This document shows positions 9,041 to 17,979 of a DNA stretch of 34,376 bases, one piece after another. This DNA is from Desulfomonile tiedjei. GTDB taxonomy: Bacteria > Desulfobacterota > Desulfomonilia > Desulfomonilales > Desulfomonilaceae. The stretch's first letter is position 1. Each line of letters starts with the position of its first letter. A program made the position numbers and the translations under genes. The notes below the pieces were generated by a model that saw nothing but the letters and a program-made list of their open reading frames with translations, was not told where the DNA came from and did no database searches. The stretch spans positions 1 to 34,376 of the forward strand of contig JACRDG010000114.1 in assembly GCA_016218715.1 (NCBI GenBank). Reading direction: 5' to 3'.

Positions 9041-9799
9041 ACTCACTCCTTATCCGCCCTGTTAAATGTACACCGGAATTAAGCGCCGGTCTTGTCATTG
9101 TGGAGCGTCTTGGTGCTGGTGGGGGTGGGGGAGGCAACTTTGACGCCGAGTAGGCCCCTGCTTGGGCCCGCACAACGCAGGAGGACTGCAAGATCGTCGT
9201 CATGTTGATGAAAAAGCCTAATTCTTCCTCTTCTTGAGCGTACCGCACCGTAGGCCCCTCAGTCAACCAAAACTCAGGAGACCTCACCCGAACACGCCTC
9301 AATGGTTTCGGGGCAAGTCAAAGGCTGAATCCACATGAACTTGTCACTTCCGACCGTAACCTGACACCCTCGCTCCCACCTTGATCAGACGCTCGACAAG
9401 TTATTCCATTTATTATCCTGTACCAAATCAACTAATAGTCTGAAAACACATGCATTTCTTTAGTTCCTCGCCTAATAATCCGGGTACAATTCTCCGATCT
9501 GCAGTTTAGGCTGGCATCTGCAATCCGAATCCCCCGTGGATGGTCGATGACATTCTCGTTTGCTGGATTAAGTCAACAATCCGTTTGAGAAAAGGTTTCC
9601 CGCCAGGTTCCTATCCACAAACCTCTAGTTTCTTGGGAGGGCTAAGACTCTTCGACGGGGGGCCACCTGTTCCTGTCACACTGGCGAGCCTTCGAGCAAC
9701 GACCCCGGTCGCGCGGAACGAAGTATTCGCCCTGTGTGGAGCAGCTTGTTCGCCCACAGAAGCTCCCCCAAAATTTTCTCATTGGAATGCAGCGGGAAT
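9041..9799. other. Gene-free stretch between prmA and the pao operon
   Basis: About 760 bases lie between the 3' end of prmA and the start of the pao operon. The reading frames here are short, Pro-rich or without ribosome-binding sites, and none resembles a known protein. The base composition turns AT-richer around 9390-9500, and a regulator site or promoter for paoABC would be expected close to 9041-9150, but I could not fix one by eye. No repeat of the families listed elsewhere was seen. Confidence 0.6.
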
Positions 9800-10696
9800 T
9801 CAGGATCTCTTGTGGAACATACCACAGCCCCACTCGGCGCGGGTGATCTCCCGGACGAGGATCAGCCCCTGAGCGAGAAAGGCTTCTCTGACCTCCTCCC
9901 ACTGCTCGATGGTGATCCCCGAAACGATGAGGAAGCGTCGGAACAAAGAAACCAGTCGATCCCGGTTTGCCAGGAGCGTCAGGCGGTCGAGGTTGGCGGT
10001 GACGATGTCCGCGGGCTTGGCCAGAGCGGCCAGTTCGACGCATGCCAGGTGAACGCGATCTTCCACGCCATTGAGGGCCGCGTTATGGAGAGCAGCTTGC
10101 ACAGCCACGGGATCGTTGTCCACCCCGGTTACGTCGGTCGCGCCGAGCTTGACCGCGGCGATGGCGATGATCCCCGTGCCGCATCCCACATCCAGGAGGC
10201 TCACACCTTCTGACAGGCTACCAAGCCGCTCCATGGCCTCTTCGAGCAGAATCAAACACCCCTGCGTGGTCTCGTGGGTCCCGGTGCCGAACGCGTCCGC
10301 GGGTTCGATGACGAGGATCTGTCTCCCGTACGGTTCCGGCTTGAGCCAGGGAGGGGTCACGATCAGCCGTTTGCCCACGGGGAAGCTGGTGAAATAGCTC
10401 TTCCAGACGGTGGACCACTCCTCTTCCTTGAACGGAGTAACGCGAACCACCGGAACATCCGAAACGGAAAAGAGATCGCACAGCCTGGCCAGGTAATTCT
10501 TTAGCTCCGCGTAGACCGCTTCCCACGCGTCGCGAGGAAAATACGCGATAACCGAGGGGTGCTCGGGGTTCTCATCGTCAAGAACGACGCCCCTGGAGCC
10601 GCGTTCATGCAAGAAATTCGCGACCCCGTCCATCATGACGGGAGGAACGCCGACGTGCAGGGCGATCCATTCTTCCGAATGCGCAGAGCTGTTCAT
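9800..10696 (-). CDS. prmA: Ribosomal protein L11 methyltransferase
   Basis: SAM-dependent enzyme that trimethylates residues of ribosomal protein L11. Its 298 residues match the usual length of about 295. The N-terminal half is the L11-recognition domain. The methyltransferase half begins with the PrmA hallmark EPADAFGTGTHETTQ near residues 131-145, then the SAM-binding LLDVGCGTGIIAIAA near 167-181 and the acidic GVDNDPVAV. The NPP-type catalytic segment is replaced by TANLDRL, as in other PrmA proteins with a TANL pattern. The frame is open upstream into the repeat at 10841, so ATG 10696 is preferred although its ribosome-binding site is weak. It stands alone. Confidence 0.93.
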   Translation of the reverse strand: MNSSAHSEEWIALHVGVPPVMMDGVANFLHERGSRGVVLDDENPEHPSVIAYFPRDAWEAVYAELKNYLARLCDLFSVSDVPVVRVTPFKEEEWSTVWKSYFTSFPVGKRLIVTPPWLKPEPYGRQILVIEPADAFGTGTHETTQGCLILLEEAMERLGSLSEGVSLLDVGCGTGIIAIAAVKLGATDVTGVDNDPVAVQAALHNAALNGVEDRVHLACVELAALAKPADIVTANLDRLTLLANRDRLVSLFRRFLIVSGITIEQWEEVREAFLAQGLILVREITRAEWGCGMFHKRS

Positions 10697-10840
10697 AGGA
10701 GTGTTGTGCGGTCGAGGGTCAACGCGCTGTTGCTCCTCTGCACCGGCCAAGCGAGAAGTTTTTGGAGAGGGGCATGGGGCATAGGCGCTGACTTTCAGGA
10801 CACGCCTTCGTGATTGCAGCCGGCTGCTTCGAGCAGGCGA

Positions 10841-10911
10841 CGTCACTCCGGCGGAGGCCGGAGTCCAGAAGGCGTTGAAAGACCTGGATTCCGGCTCTCG
10901 CCGGAATGACG
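10841..10911. repeat. Dispersed palindrome, family 1, copy B
   Basis: CGTCACTCCGGCGGAGGCCG at the left pairs imperfectly with GGCTCTCGCCGGAATGACG at the right, around a core containing TCCAG and CTGGA. It shares its ends and core with copies at 5102-5162 and 17980-18060. Like copy C it has a GTTGAAAGACCTGGATTCCGG-like inner segment that copy A lacks. It lies 5' of prmA. Confidence 0.85.
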
Positions 10912-10951
10912 GACGGAGGAACCGCACAGCCTTAATACACCATTTCAGAAG

Positions 10952-11092
10952 TCCGGTCGCGGATTTTAGGTTTCTTGGTGGGACAGGCATCTTGCCTGTC
11001 ACTTCTTAATGGACCGGCAAGATGCCGGCCCCACTGAACAGCCAAGAGCAGAGCCTCCAAGCGAGACCGTATTCATGAAAACGAGTACTAAG
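10952..11092. repeat. Composite repeat: tags around a family 2 palindrome, copy 3
   Basis: Left tag GTCCGGTCGCGGATT at 10952-10966, palindrome 10976-11038, right tag GAAAACGAGTACTAAG at 11077-11092. The palindrome arms differ from each other (CAGGC on one side, CCGGC on the other), and copy 2 at 642-702 shows the same asymmetry in reverse orientation, which points to a common ancestor. The tags are the ones that surround the unrelated palindrome at 5102-5162. Confidence 0.85.
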
Positions 11093-11112
11093 GTTAGTGC
11101 TTATGGGGGTAT

Positions 11113-11145
11113 GGGGAGAAATTCCTTTTCAAAAAGGTTCTCCCC
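11113..11145. terminator. GGGGAGAA hairpin 3' of the small secreted protein gene
   Basis: GGGGAGAA at 11113-11120 pairs perfectly with TTCTCCCC at 11138-11145, and an inner CCTTTT/AAAAGG pair extends the stem. It begins about 70 bases beyond the stop codon of the minus-strand gene at 11218. Similar hairpins sit just after two other genes (14463-14497 and 23471-23506). No long T-tract follows, so it may be an RNA-stabilising or factor-assisted end rather than a classical intrinsic terminator. Confidence 0.55.
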
Positions 11146-11217
11146 GTGTGACTTTCTTGAAACCGCGTCCAACCCCGCTGCCGGCAGCCGGCATATCCCG
11201 CGACCGCCGACACCTGG

Positions 11218-11565
11218 CTATTGAGCGGTCTTCATGCACTTGTCGGATTCCTCGGTTGCCTGACGATACATTAACTGAAACTTGCCCTCGAGAGCCCGAT
11301 TTTCATCGTACTGAGCGAACAGGGCGTCCATGCTCGCCATGGTAGCCTGGCTCTTGGGCAGCGCGGCCACGCTCTGGATCTGGGCCATGAGTGATTTCGC
11401 GATTCGACCGTGCGCTGTGGCCCGGGCTTCGTACGTGCGAGCCTGGTTGACCAATTCCTGACACACACTGAGGTAGACGGTTCTCTCACAGTACGCAGGT
11501 CCGCTTGCGATTACGGTCAGGACAGCGAGGAGAGTGGCGACTATGAAGGGTGCTCTGAGGCTCAT
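11218..11565 (-). CDS. Small exported protein of unknown function
   Basis: The product is 115 residues. The first 25 form a signal peptide: a basic start, a hydrophobic core LLAVLTVIASG and a small-residue region before a Cys. The mature part is helical and rich in Ala, Gln and Met, with a Cys near each end of the predicted mature chain (CQELVNQA and DKCMKT), which could form a disulfide. I do not recognise the family. ATG 11565 is preceded by GAGAGG. It faces away from mtnA, and a good promoter candidate lies 30 bases upstream. A periplasmic location is inferred. Confidence 0.7.
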   Translation of the reverse strand: MSLRAPFIVATLLAVLTVIASGPAYCERTVYLSVCQELVNQARTYEARATAHGRIAKSLMAQIQSVAALPKSQATMASMDALFAQYDENRALEGKFQLMYRQATEESDKCMKTAQ

Positions 11566-11594
11566 CGGTAACCTCTCAGATAGTTTTGTGCAAG

Positions 11595-11623
11595 CATATA
11601 GCAGGAATGTAATAGTTTTACAA
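11595..11623 (-). promoter_or_regulatory. Candidate promoter of the small exported protein gene
   Basis: On the minus strand TTGTAA (11623-11618) and TATATG (11600-11595) are separated by exactly 17 bases, with the start codon 30 bases further on. Each hexamer matches four of six sigma70 consensus positions. Confidence 0.4.
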
Positions 11624-11820
11624 GATATTTGTGAAGAAAATCATACAACCAAGGGATTATGAAAGATAATCTTGAGTTAAGCGTTCAGGGCTTGCCCGAG
11701 CGGTAATTCAGCGAATCATTGACTATTCTGCGACCGGCCGTTACCTTAGGGCTCACTGAGTGCCGGCCACCGGGCCGAGCGCGCTCGGAAATATTTGAAA
11801 CCTTCAGTCGGGGAAGAACG

Positions 11821-12882
11821 TTGAAAGATCCTTTTAGAACGATCGAATGGAAGCAAGACCACATCAGGCTCCTGGACCAGACGCTCCTGCCATTGCGCGA
11901 GGAGTACATCGAGATTCGTACGGTACCTGAGATGTGCGACGCCATCAGGCGTCTGGCCGTGAGAGGCGCTCCGGCCATTGGGGTCGCAGCAGCCATGGGG
12001 ATAGCGCTGGGAATTCTGAACGCGCGCGACGACGATCGCGGCGCCTTCGACACCTTGTTCGGGCAGGTCTGCAGCGAGATCGCCGCGACGCGACCCACCG
12101 CGGTAAACCTGTTCTGGGCGGTGGAGCGGATGAAGGCGAAGGCTGCTGCCAATCTGGATGTATCGGAGCTGAAGAAGGTGCTCGTGGCCGAGGCGGTGCT
12201 TATGGAGCAGGAGGACCGCATGCTCTGCGAGAGCATCGGCCGGATCGGCTCCATCCTGCTGGATGAAGGCGATACGGTGCTGACTCACTGCAACGCGGGC
12301 GGGCTGGCCACCGCGGGGTACGGCACCGCGCTCGGAGTAATCAGGGCCGCCTTCGAGGAGGGGAAGAAGATCCGCGTCTTTGCCGATGAGACCCGACCCT
12401 TGAATCAGGGGGCTCGCATCACGTGCTGGGAGCTGCACAAGCTCGGGATTCCTGTCACGTTGATCCCGGACAACACAGCCGCCACCCTCATGCAGCGGGG
12501 CAGGATCCAGAAGGTTATCGTGGGGGCGGATCGCATCGCGGCAAACGGCGATGCTGCCAACAAGATCGGCACGTACTCCGTGGGAGTGCTTGCCAAATAT
12601 CACGGCATACCCTTTTACGTGGCTGCGCCGCTCTCCACGGTGGACCTGGCGACTCCATCCGGCAACGGAATCCCCATAGAGGAGCGTGATCCGTGTGAAG
12701 TGACCCACATAGCCGGGGTGCGGATCGCTCCCGAGGGGGTCCCTGCTTGCAACTTCGCCTTCGATGTAACCCCTCATCATCTGATCGCGGGGATCGTCAC
12801 CGAGAACGGCATTGCCACCGAACCGTACGAGGAGTCGTTGCGGGCTCTCTTCGCGCAGAAAGGAAGTCCGGTCAGATCATGA
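11821..12882 (+). CDS. mtnA: S-methyl-5-thioribose-1-phosphate isomerase
   Basis: Methionine-salvage enzyme that converts methylthioribose-1-phosphate to methylthioribulose-1-phosphate. The 353 residues cover the family from TIEWKQDHIRLLDQTLLP at the start. RGAPAIG is at 48-54, the catalytic Cys157 is in THCNAGGLAT and Asp237 in VGADRIAANGDAANKIGT, matching Cys160 and Asp240 of the B. subtilis enzyme. The start is TTG 11821, eight bases after GGGGAAG; an upstream TTG at 11719 would add 34 residues unlike the family. The gene ends in an ATGA overlap with the next one. No other methionine-salvage gene is in the window, so the later steps must be encoded elsewhere or differ. MtnA also acts in the related DHAP-shunt type pathways. 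Confidence 0.94.
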   Translation: MKDPFRTIEWKQDHIRLLDQTLLPLREEYIEIRTVPEMCDAIRRLAVRGAPAIGVAAAMGIALGILNARDDDRGAFDTLFGQVCSEIAATRPTAVNLFWAVERMKAKAAANLDVSELKKVLVAEAVLMEQEDRMLCESIGRIGSILLDEGDTVLTHCNAGGLATAGYGTALGVIRAAFEEGKKIRVFADETRPLNQGARITCWELHKLGIPVTLIPDNTAATLMQRGRIQKVIVGADRIAANGDAANKIGTYSVGVLAKYHGIPFYVAAPLSTVDLATPSGNGIPIEERDPCEVTHIAGVRIAPEGVPACNFAFDVTPHHLIAGIVTENGIATEPYEESLRALFAQKGSPVRS

Positions 12883-14456
12883 AGCCGATCCTTCGAGACC
12901 CGTCCACCGGTCGGCTTCTGCAAGACGTGGAACTGATCGACTCCGATTCTGGAGCATCTCTCGGCCTGATCGACCCTCAACGGGCGTTGGGCGGCCTGAA
13001 ATGCAGGAACCTGACCCTGGACACGGACCTCTACGAACTGACCATGGTGGCCGGCTATCGAGTGCTGGGGCGTCACAGGCAGCAAGCCTGTTTCGACCTC
13101 TACTACCGCAGGAATCCGGACGAGGGGGCATTCTGCGTCTGTGCCGGGCTGGAAAGCGTGATCGAGTACGTCAAGAATCTCGGGTTGTTTCCTGATGACA
13201 TCGCGTACTTGAAGAGCCTCGGGTTCTTTTCTCCCGCAGCGCTCGACGCGCTGGCTACCGGTATGACCTTCACCGGGGACTTGTGGGCAGTACCCGAGGG
13301 GAGCGTGGTTTTCCCCAACGAGCCGCTCATTCGTGTGGTGGCTCCCATTGACGAGGCTCAGATCCTGGAAACCACGATGCTCGCTTTGGTAGGACATCAG
13401 ACGCTTATTGCCACGAAAGCCGCTCGGCTTAACATTGCCACGCGAGGGGCGCCGGTCGTGGACTTCGGAACCCGACGGGCGCATGGGGTGCAAGCCGCGT
13501 TGTACGGAGCCCGAGCCGCCTACATCGGGGGCTGTGTGGGAACGTCGAACGTCCAGGCAGGCAAGCTGTTCGGGATACCGGTGAAGGGGACCCACGCGCA
13601 CAGTTGGGTCGAGAGCTTCGACAACGAGATCGATGCCTTCGAGGGTTTTACGACCGTGTTTCCTGACAATTGTGTCCTGTTGGTGGACACGTACGACACC
13701 CTGGAAGGGATCAACACTGCGATCCAGGTGGCACGCCAGCTGGCGGAGCAAGGAAAACCGCTACTCGGCATCCGGATCGACAGCGGCGACCTCGCCTATT
13801 ACTCCAAGGCCGCGCGCAAGATGTTGGATGAGGCGGGCTTCCCTGACGTTAAGATCCTCGCCAGCAGCGATCTCGACGAGTGGATCATCGAAAGCCTTCG
13901 CGACCAGGGGGCCAAGATCGACATCTGGTGCGTTGGCACGCGACTCATGACGTCGTACCAGACTCCCGCGCTCGGAGTGGTCTACAAGCTTATGGCCGCG
14001 GGAGATGCTCAGGGCCGGCTGACACCCAAGATCAAGATCTCGGAGAATCCGATGAAGGTCACCAATCCGGGAGTGAAGAAGATCTTCCGGTTCTGTAATG
14101 GCGGGGGCCGCATGATCGGGGACCTGTTGGCCGACGAGCAAGAACCTCTTCCTTCCGGCCAGTACGTGCGGGCCCACCATCCTATGTACGATTACATGAA
14201 GATGACTTACCGCCCGCCGTACACTGTGGAGGAACTCCTGGTCCCCGTGTTCGTCGGAGGAAAACAGGTCTACCAGTCACCCGACCTGGAAGCAATGCGA
14301 AACAGAGCGGCCGAACAGATGGCCAGCCTGGAACCTGAGTACAAACGATTCTCCAATCCCCATATCTACAAGGTCTCCCTGTCCGACACCGTATTTCAGA
14401 CCAAGAAGGAGCTGCTGAGCTACTATCACGAGAAGAACTCCACGGCCAAGAAATGA
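12879..14456 (+). CDS. pncB: Nicotinate phosphoribosyltransferase
   Basis: NAD-salvage enzyme that joins nicotinate and PRPP to nicotinate mononucleotide, usually with ATP hydrolysis. The 525-residue product shows TDLYELTMVAGY at 49-60, VDFGTRRAHG near 194-203, GTHAHSWVESF at 237-247 (His241 aligns with the phosphorylated His of AHEW in the Salmonella enzyme), and RIDSGDLAYYSKAAR with SSDLDEWII in the PRPP-binding half. The 40-odd residues before TDLYELT are longer than in most relatives and look like a lineage-specific extension. ATG 12879 overlaps the mtnA stop by four bases, so the two are probably translated from one message. Confidence 0.93.
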   Translation: MKPILRDPSTGRLLQDVELIDSDSGASLGLIDPQRALGGLKCRNLTLDTDLYELTMVAGYRVLGRHRQQACFDLYYRRNPDEGAFCVCAGLESVIEYVKNLGLFPDDIAYLKSLGFFSPAALDALATGMTFTGDLWAVPEGSVVFPNEPLIRVVAPIDEAQILETTMLALVGHQTLIATKAARLNIATRGAPVVDFGTRRAHGVQAALYGARAAYIGGCVGTSNVQAGKLFGIPVKGTHAHSWVESFDNEIDAFEGFTTVFPDNCVLLVDTYDTLEGINTAIQVARQLAEQGKPLLGIRIDSGDLAYYSKAARKMLDEAGFPDVKILASSDLDEWIIESLRDQGAKIDIWCVGTRLMTSYQTPALGVVYKLMAAGDAQGRLTPKIKISENPMKVTNPGVKKIFRFCNGGGRMIGDLLADEQEPLPSGQYVRAHHPMYDYMKMTYRPPYTVEELLVPVFVGGKQVYQSPDLEAMRNRAAEQMASLEPEYKRFSNPHIYKVSLSDTVFQTKKELLSYYHEKNSTAKK

Positions 14457-14462
14457 GCCATT

Positions 14463-14497
14463 GGGGAGAAACCCCTTATCCGCAATGGCTCCTCCCC
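14463..14497 (+). terminator. GGGGAGAA hairpin directly after the pncB stop codon
   Basis: GGGGAG at 14463-14468 pairs with CTCCCC at 14492-14497. It starts six bases after the pncB stop and belongs to the hairpin family seen at 11113-11145 and 23471-23506. There is no clear T-tract, so its terminator role is inferred from position. Confidence 0.55.
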
Positions 14498-14577
14498 GGG
14501 TGGACTGAAATTGCGCGGGGCTCCCACTTGACAATCGGGGTGATGGTGTCCAAATGCATTGAAGGGCAGTTCCCGGG

Positions 14578-14606
14578 TTAACTACGAGATATCAAGGCAT
14601 TATAAA
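14578..14606 (+). promoter_or_regulatory. Candidate promoter upstream of grpE-dnaK
   Basis: TTAACT at 14578-14583 and TATAAA at 14601-14606 are 17 bases apart, about 170 bases before grpE. No CIRCE element or convincing heat-shock sigma consensus was found. An imperfect inverted repeat (14687-14698 with 14718-14729, 9 of 12 positions) lies between this site and grpE and might bind a regulator. Confidence 0.35.
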
Positions 14607-14772
14607 ACCATTTTCTCTGCATCCTCGGGAGCCGCAGGCGGGAGGAACGAGCGATCTCAAGGGATTCGCTTTCAGAGAATTCATGCCGAGTGATGTTCTT
14701 TAAGCGGAGAAGTTCCCGAACAGTGCTCGTTGGAAGGAGAAACGGTGTCTGCAGGGCCGACGGGAGGTAAGC

Positions 14773-15405
14773 GTGAGCGATCAACGCGAGATTAAAGTCA
14801 ACTTTCACGCATCAAATGGATCCAAGCAGGATAAGCGAGCCGATGAGCCAACGGCGCTCCAGGAGCACCCGCCGACAGAGCCTGCCGTGGTGGCCCAGCC
14901 CGCGGGAGAGCCACAGCCCGGTGGCGCACCCGAGCAGCAGCCTCCTTCCATGGAGGAAGCGGTCGCGGAAGCGGCTCTGAATCGTGATCGCTGGCTACGA
15001 GCAGTGGCTGACCTCGAGAATTACAAGAAACGTGTCGCGCAGGAGAGGAGTAAGCTGCTGAAGTACCGGAACGAGGATCTCCTCAAGGACCTCCTCGCCA
15101 TCGTCGACAACATGGACCGAGCTTTGGCGCACTGTACGGAAGACACGAGGGGCGACTCCCTGGCAGAAGGGGTGTGCATGGTAGCGGAGATGTTTCGGAA
15201 CGTGCTGGAACGTTACGGGGTAACGGAAATCAAGGCTCTCGGCCAACCGTTCGATCCGTACGTCCACGAGGCTCTGGCCAAAATTCCTGACGCGAGCCGT
15301 CCTCCGAACCAGGTTATCGAGGTGCTGGAAAAAGGATACCTGTACCACGACCGTCTCCTGCGCGCAGCCAAGGTGGTCGTTTCCACAGAACCGACGGAAG
15401 TGTAG
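14773..15405 (+). CDS. grpE: Nucleotide exchange factor GrpE
   Basis: Co-chaperone that releases ADP from DnaK. The 210 residues have a disordered Pro/Glu/Gln-rich N-terminus (to about residue 60), then the long dimerisation helix with NRDRWLRAVADLENYKKR, and the C-terminal beta domain with FDPYVHEAL and GYLYHDRLLRAAKVVV that contacts DnaK. The start is GTG, preceded by GGGAGGT. dnaK follows after 134 bases. No hrcA or dnaJ gene is visible in the window. Confidence 0.96.
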   Translation: MSDQREIKVNFHASNGSKQDKRADEPTALQEHPPTEPAVVAQPAGEPQPGGAPEQQPPSMEEAVAEAALNRDRWLRAVADLENYKKRVAQERSKLLKYRNEDLLKDLLAIVDNMDRALAHCTEDTRGDSLAEGVCMVAEMFRNVLERYGVTEIKALGQPFDPYVHEALAKIPDASRPPNQVIEVLEKGYLYHDRLLRAAKVVVSTEPTEV

Positions 15406-15539
15406 CTGGTAACCGTTCGCCGTGGCGAGGAACTCCCTCGGAATCACGACAGAGAGATTGCGAGAGCCAAAAAAGATAACAAGGAATGTATCTTATATGA
15501 ATATCGTCGTCGCATGCCCGCGGCGACCAGGAGGAGACA

Positions 15540-17480
15540 ATGCCGGGGAAAGTTATAGGGATAGATCTGGGGACGACTAACTCGTGTGTGGCGATACTGG
15601 AGGGGGGAGATCCGGTCGTGATGCCGAACTCCGAAGGCGGCCGTACGACGCCGTCCATGGTCGCGTTCACCGATTCCGGCGAGCGACTCGTGGGACAGGT
15701 GGCCAAACGACAGGCCATAACCAACCCAGAAAATACGCTCTTCGCCATCAAGAGACTCATCGGAAGGAAGTTTCAATCGAGCGAGGTTCAGGGCGACCTG
15801 AAGGTCCTTCCGTACAAGATCGTCGAAGGTAACAACGCCGACGCCTGGGTCGAGGTTCGAGGCAAGGGATACTCGCCGGCCGAGATCGCTGCAATGGTGC
15901 TCCAGAAGATGAAACAGACCGCTGAGGACTACCTCGGAGAAGAGGTCACGGACGCTGTGGTGACGGTGCCGGCCTATTTCAACGATTCCCAGCGCCAGGC
16001 AACCAAGGACGCGGGCCGGATTGCGGGCCTCAACGTGCTGCGCATCATCAATGAGCCTACTGCCGCCTCCTTGGCCTACGGATTGGACAAGAAGAAGGAT
16101 GAAAAGATCGCGGTCTTCGACCTGGGCGGCGGAACCTTTGATATTTCCATCCTGGAACTTGGCGAAGGAGTGTTCGAGGTCAAGTCCACCAACGGCGACA
16201 CGCACCTGGGTGGCGAAGACTTCGACCAGCGTCTCATCGATTATCTGGCAGACGAGTTCAAGAAGGACCAGGGGATCGACCTTCGCAGGGACAAGATGGC
16301 CCTCCAGCGCCTGAAAGAGGCAGCTGAAAAGGCCAAGATCGAGCTGAGTTCCTCGATGGAAACCGATCTCAATCTGCCGTTTATTACGGCAGACGCATCC
16401 GGGCCCAAGCACCTGACCATGAAGTTGACGAGGTCCAAGTTCGAGACCCTCGTGGCAGACTTCATCGAAAAGACCGTCGGCCCCTGCCGTACCGCCATGA
16501 AAGATGCCGGTCTCACTGCGGCTCAGATCGACGAAGTGATCCTCGTCGGCGGCATGACCCGCGTACCCGCGGTCCAGGCCAGGGTCAAGGAGCTTTTCGG
16601 AAAAGAGCCGCACAAAGGGGTCAATCCAGACGAGGTGGTCGCCATAGGCGCGGCTATTCAGGGCGCGGTTCTCAGAGGTGAAGTGAAGGACGTGCTGTTG
16701 CTCGACGTGACACCGTTGTCTCTGGGTATCGAGACCCTTGGAGCGGTTTTCACCCGTCTGATCGAAAAGAACACCACGATTCCCACTCGCAAGAGCCAGA
16801 TCTTTTCGACAGCGTCGGACAACCAGCCCTCCGTGTCGATTCACGTGCTACAAGGCGAGCGGCCGATGGCTGGGGACAACAAGACTCTGGGACGGTTCGA
16901 GCTGGTGGGGATTCCTCCTGCGCCGAGAGGGGTGCCGCAGATCGAGGTGACATTCGATATCGATGCCAATGGCATCGTCCACGTCGCAGCCAAGGATCTC
17001 GGGACCGGGAAGGAGCAGTCGATCAAAATCACGGCATCGAGCGGTCTGAAAGAGGAAGAGATCCAGAAGATGGTCCGCGACGCAGAGCTCCATGCCGAAG
17101 AGGATCGGCGCAAGCGCGACCTGATTGAGGCTCGCAACCAGGCGGACTCACTGGTCTACTTGACCGAGAAGACCCTGAAAGAGCATGGCGACAAGGTGGA
17201 CAGCTCTACTCGGAGCGCCATCGAGGCGGCGGTCACGCGAACCAAGACCGCGATGGAAGGGAACGACGCGCAGGAAATCAAGACCGCGATGGAGGAACTG
17301 CAACAGGCTTCGCACAAACTTGCCGAGGCAATGTACCAGCAGGCTTCGGCGAGTGCCGGTGCAGGGCCTGGCGGCCCCGATGCCGGCGCCGGCCCCGCGG
17401 GTGAAGCAGGAACGTCAGCCCGCCGAGAAGAAGATGTCGTGGACGCGGACTTCACGGAAGTGAAAGAGGATAAGAAGTAG
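15540..17480 (+). CDS. dnaK: Chaperone DnaK (Hsp70)
   Basis: ATP-driven Hsp70 chaperone, 646 residues, complete. The nucleotide-binding domain opens with [20 protein letters not shown] and contains [16 protein letters not shown] and [14 protein letters not shown]. The linker is [17 protein letters not shown], followed by the substrate-binding beta domain and helical lid. The tail is Gly/Ala/Pro-rich and ends in an acidic VVDADFTEV, as in bacterial DnaK. ATG 15540 follows AGGAGGA. It is presumably cotranscribed with grpE; the 134-base gap may hold a second promoter. Confidence 0.98.
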   Translation: MPGKVIGIDLGTTNSCVAILEGGDPVVMPNSEGGRTTPSMVAFTDSGERLVGQVAKRQAITNPENTLFAIKRLIGRKFQSSEVQGDLKVLPYKIVEGNNADAWVEVRGKGYSPAEIAAMVLQKMKQTAEDYLGEEVTDAVVTVPAYFNDSQRQATKDAGRIAGLNVLRIINEPTAASLAYGLDKKKDEKIAVFDLGGGTFDISILELGEGVFEVKSTNGDTHLGGEDFDQRLIDYLADEFKKDQGIDLRRDKMALQRLKEAAEKAKIELSSSMETDLNLPFITADASGPKHLTMKLTRSKFETLVADFIEKTVGPCRTAMKDAGLTAAQIDEVILVGGMTRVPAVQARVKELFGKEPHKGVNPDEVVAIGAAIQGAVLRGEVKDVLLLDVTPLSLGIETLGAVFTRLIEKNTTIPTRKSQIFSTASDNQPSVSIHVLQGERPMAGDNKTLGRFELVGIPPAPRGVPQIEVTFDIDANGIVHVAAKDLGTGKEQSIKITASSGLKEEEIQKMVRDAELHAEEDRRKRDLIEARNQADSLVYLTEKTLKEHGDKVDSSTRSAIEAAVTRTKTAMEGNDAQEIKTAMEELQQASHKLAEAMYQQASASAGAGPGGPDAGAGPAGEAGTSARREEDVVDADFTEVKEDKK

Positions 17481-17505
17481 ACAGGACGTTTGGCGGCGCG
17501 GTGAT

Positions 17506-17940
17506 ATGAGACGGAACCTCTTGTCCCTTGTGGCATCTGTTCTCCTGGTGGCCTCGTTTTCCACCGCGCCCGCTGCCGCGATCGAGGCCAGCCCCGAAGA
17601 TCTCCGCCTCCAGGCGACGGATACACTCCAAGGAATCCTTGACGGGCTCGCCGAAGGGGATTACGGCAAGTACACCGAACACTTTTCAAAGAGCCTCAAG
17701 GCTGAAGTGGACCGGGATACGTTCCTTCAAATACAGGGGAACATGCAGCGGAAGCTGGGAAAGTTTAAGTCGCAGGAATATCTCGGCTTCTATGCTCGGG
17801 GAGGCAACGTGATCGCACTCTTCAAGGCGCGCTTCACCAAAGAGAAGGACGATGTCCTGATCAGCCTCGTCCTCGAGCAAGCAAAGCGCAACCCCAAGGT
17901 GGCCGGCATCTGGTTCGATGCACCGTCGCTTCAAAAGTAA
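17506..17940 (+). CDS. Small exported DUF3887-like protein
   Basis: The product is 144 residues, with a cleavable signal peptide ending at about residue 25 (APAAA-IEAS). The mature part, with EGDYGKYTEHFSKSLKAEV, QRKLGKFKSQEYLGFYARGGN and a run of beta strands ending in VAGIWFD, resembles DUF3887, an NTF2-like fold of unknown role in envelope proteins. It begins 25 bases after dnaK and is likely in the same transcript, although its ribosome-binding site is poor. Periplasmic location is inferred. Confidence 0.72.
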   Translation: MRRNLLSLVASVLLVASFSTAPAAAIEASPEDLRLQATDTLQGILDGLAEGDYGKYTEHFSKSLKAEVDRDTFLQIQGNMQRKLGKFKSQEYLGFYARGGNVIALFKARFTKEKDDVLISLVLEQAKRNPKVAGIWFDAPSLQK

Positions 17941-17979
17941 GATCCTGGGACAAAATAACCACTTCAATTCAGGCTACAT

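Noticed and set aside
9018-9302. Minus-strand frame overlapping the start of paoA
   Set aside because: It is Pro-rich and low in complexity, overlaps paoA in another frame, and has no ribosome-binding site.
9540-9872. 110-codon plus-strand frame before prmA
   Set aside because: It overlaps the 3' end of prmA, lacks a ribosome-binding site and has no recognisable sequence.
74-11038. CRISPR array
   Set aside because: The repeats are far apart, in both orientations and palindromic across their whole length; no regular spacers or cas genes are present.
11690-11712. GCCCGAGCGGT resembling a tRNA D-arm
   Set aside because: No anticodon arm, T-loop or paired acceptor ends follow at suitable distances.
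14640-14772. CIRCE element before grpE
   Set aside because: Only one arm has partial similarity (AGTGCT); the second arm is missing at the nine-base spacing.
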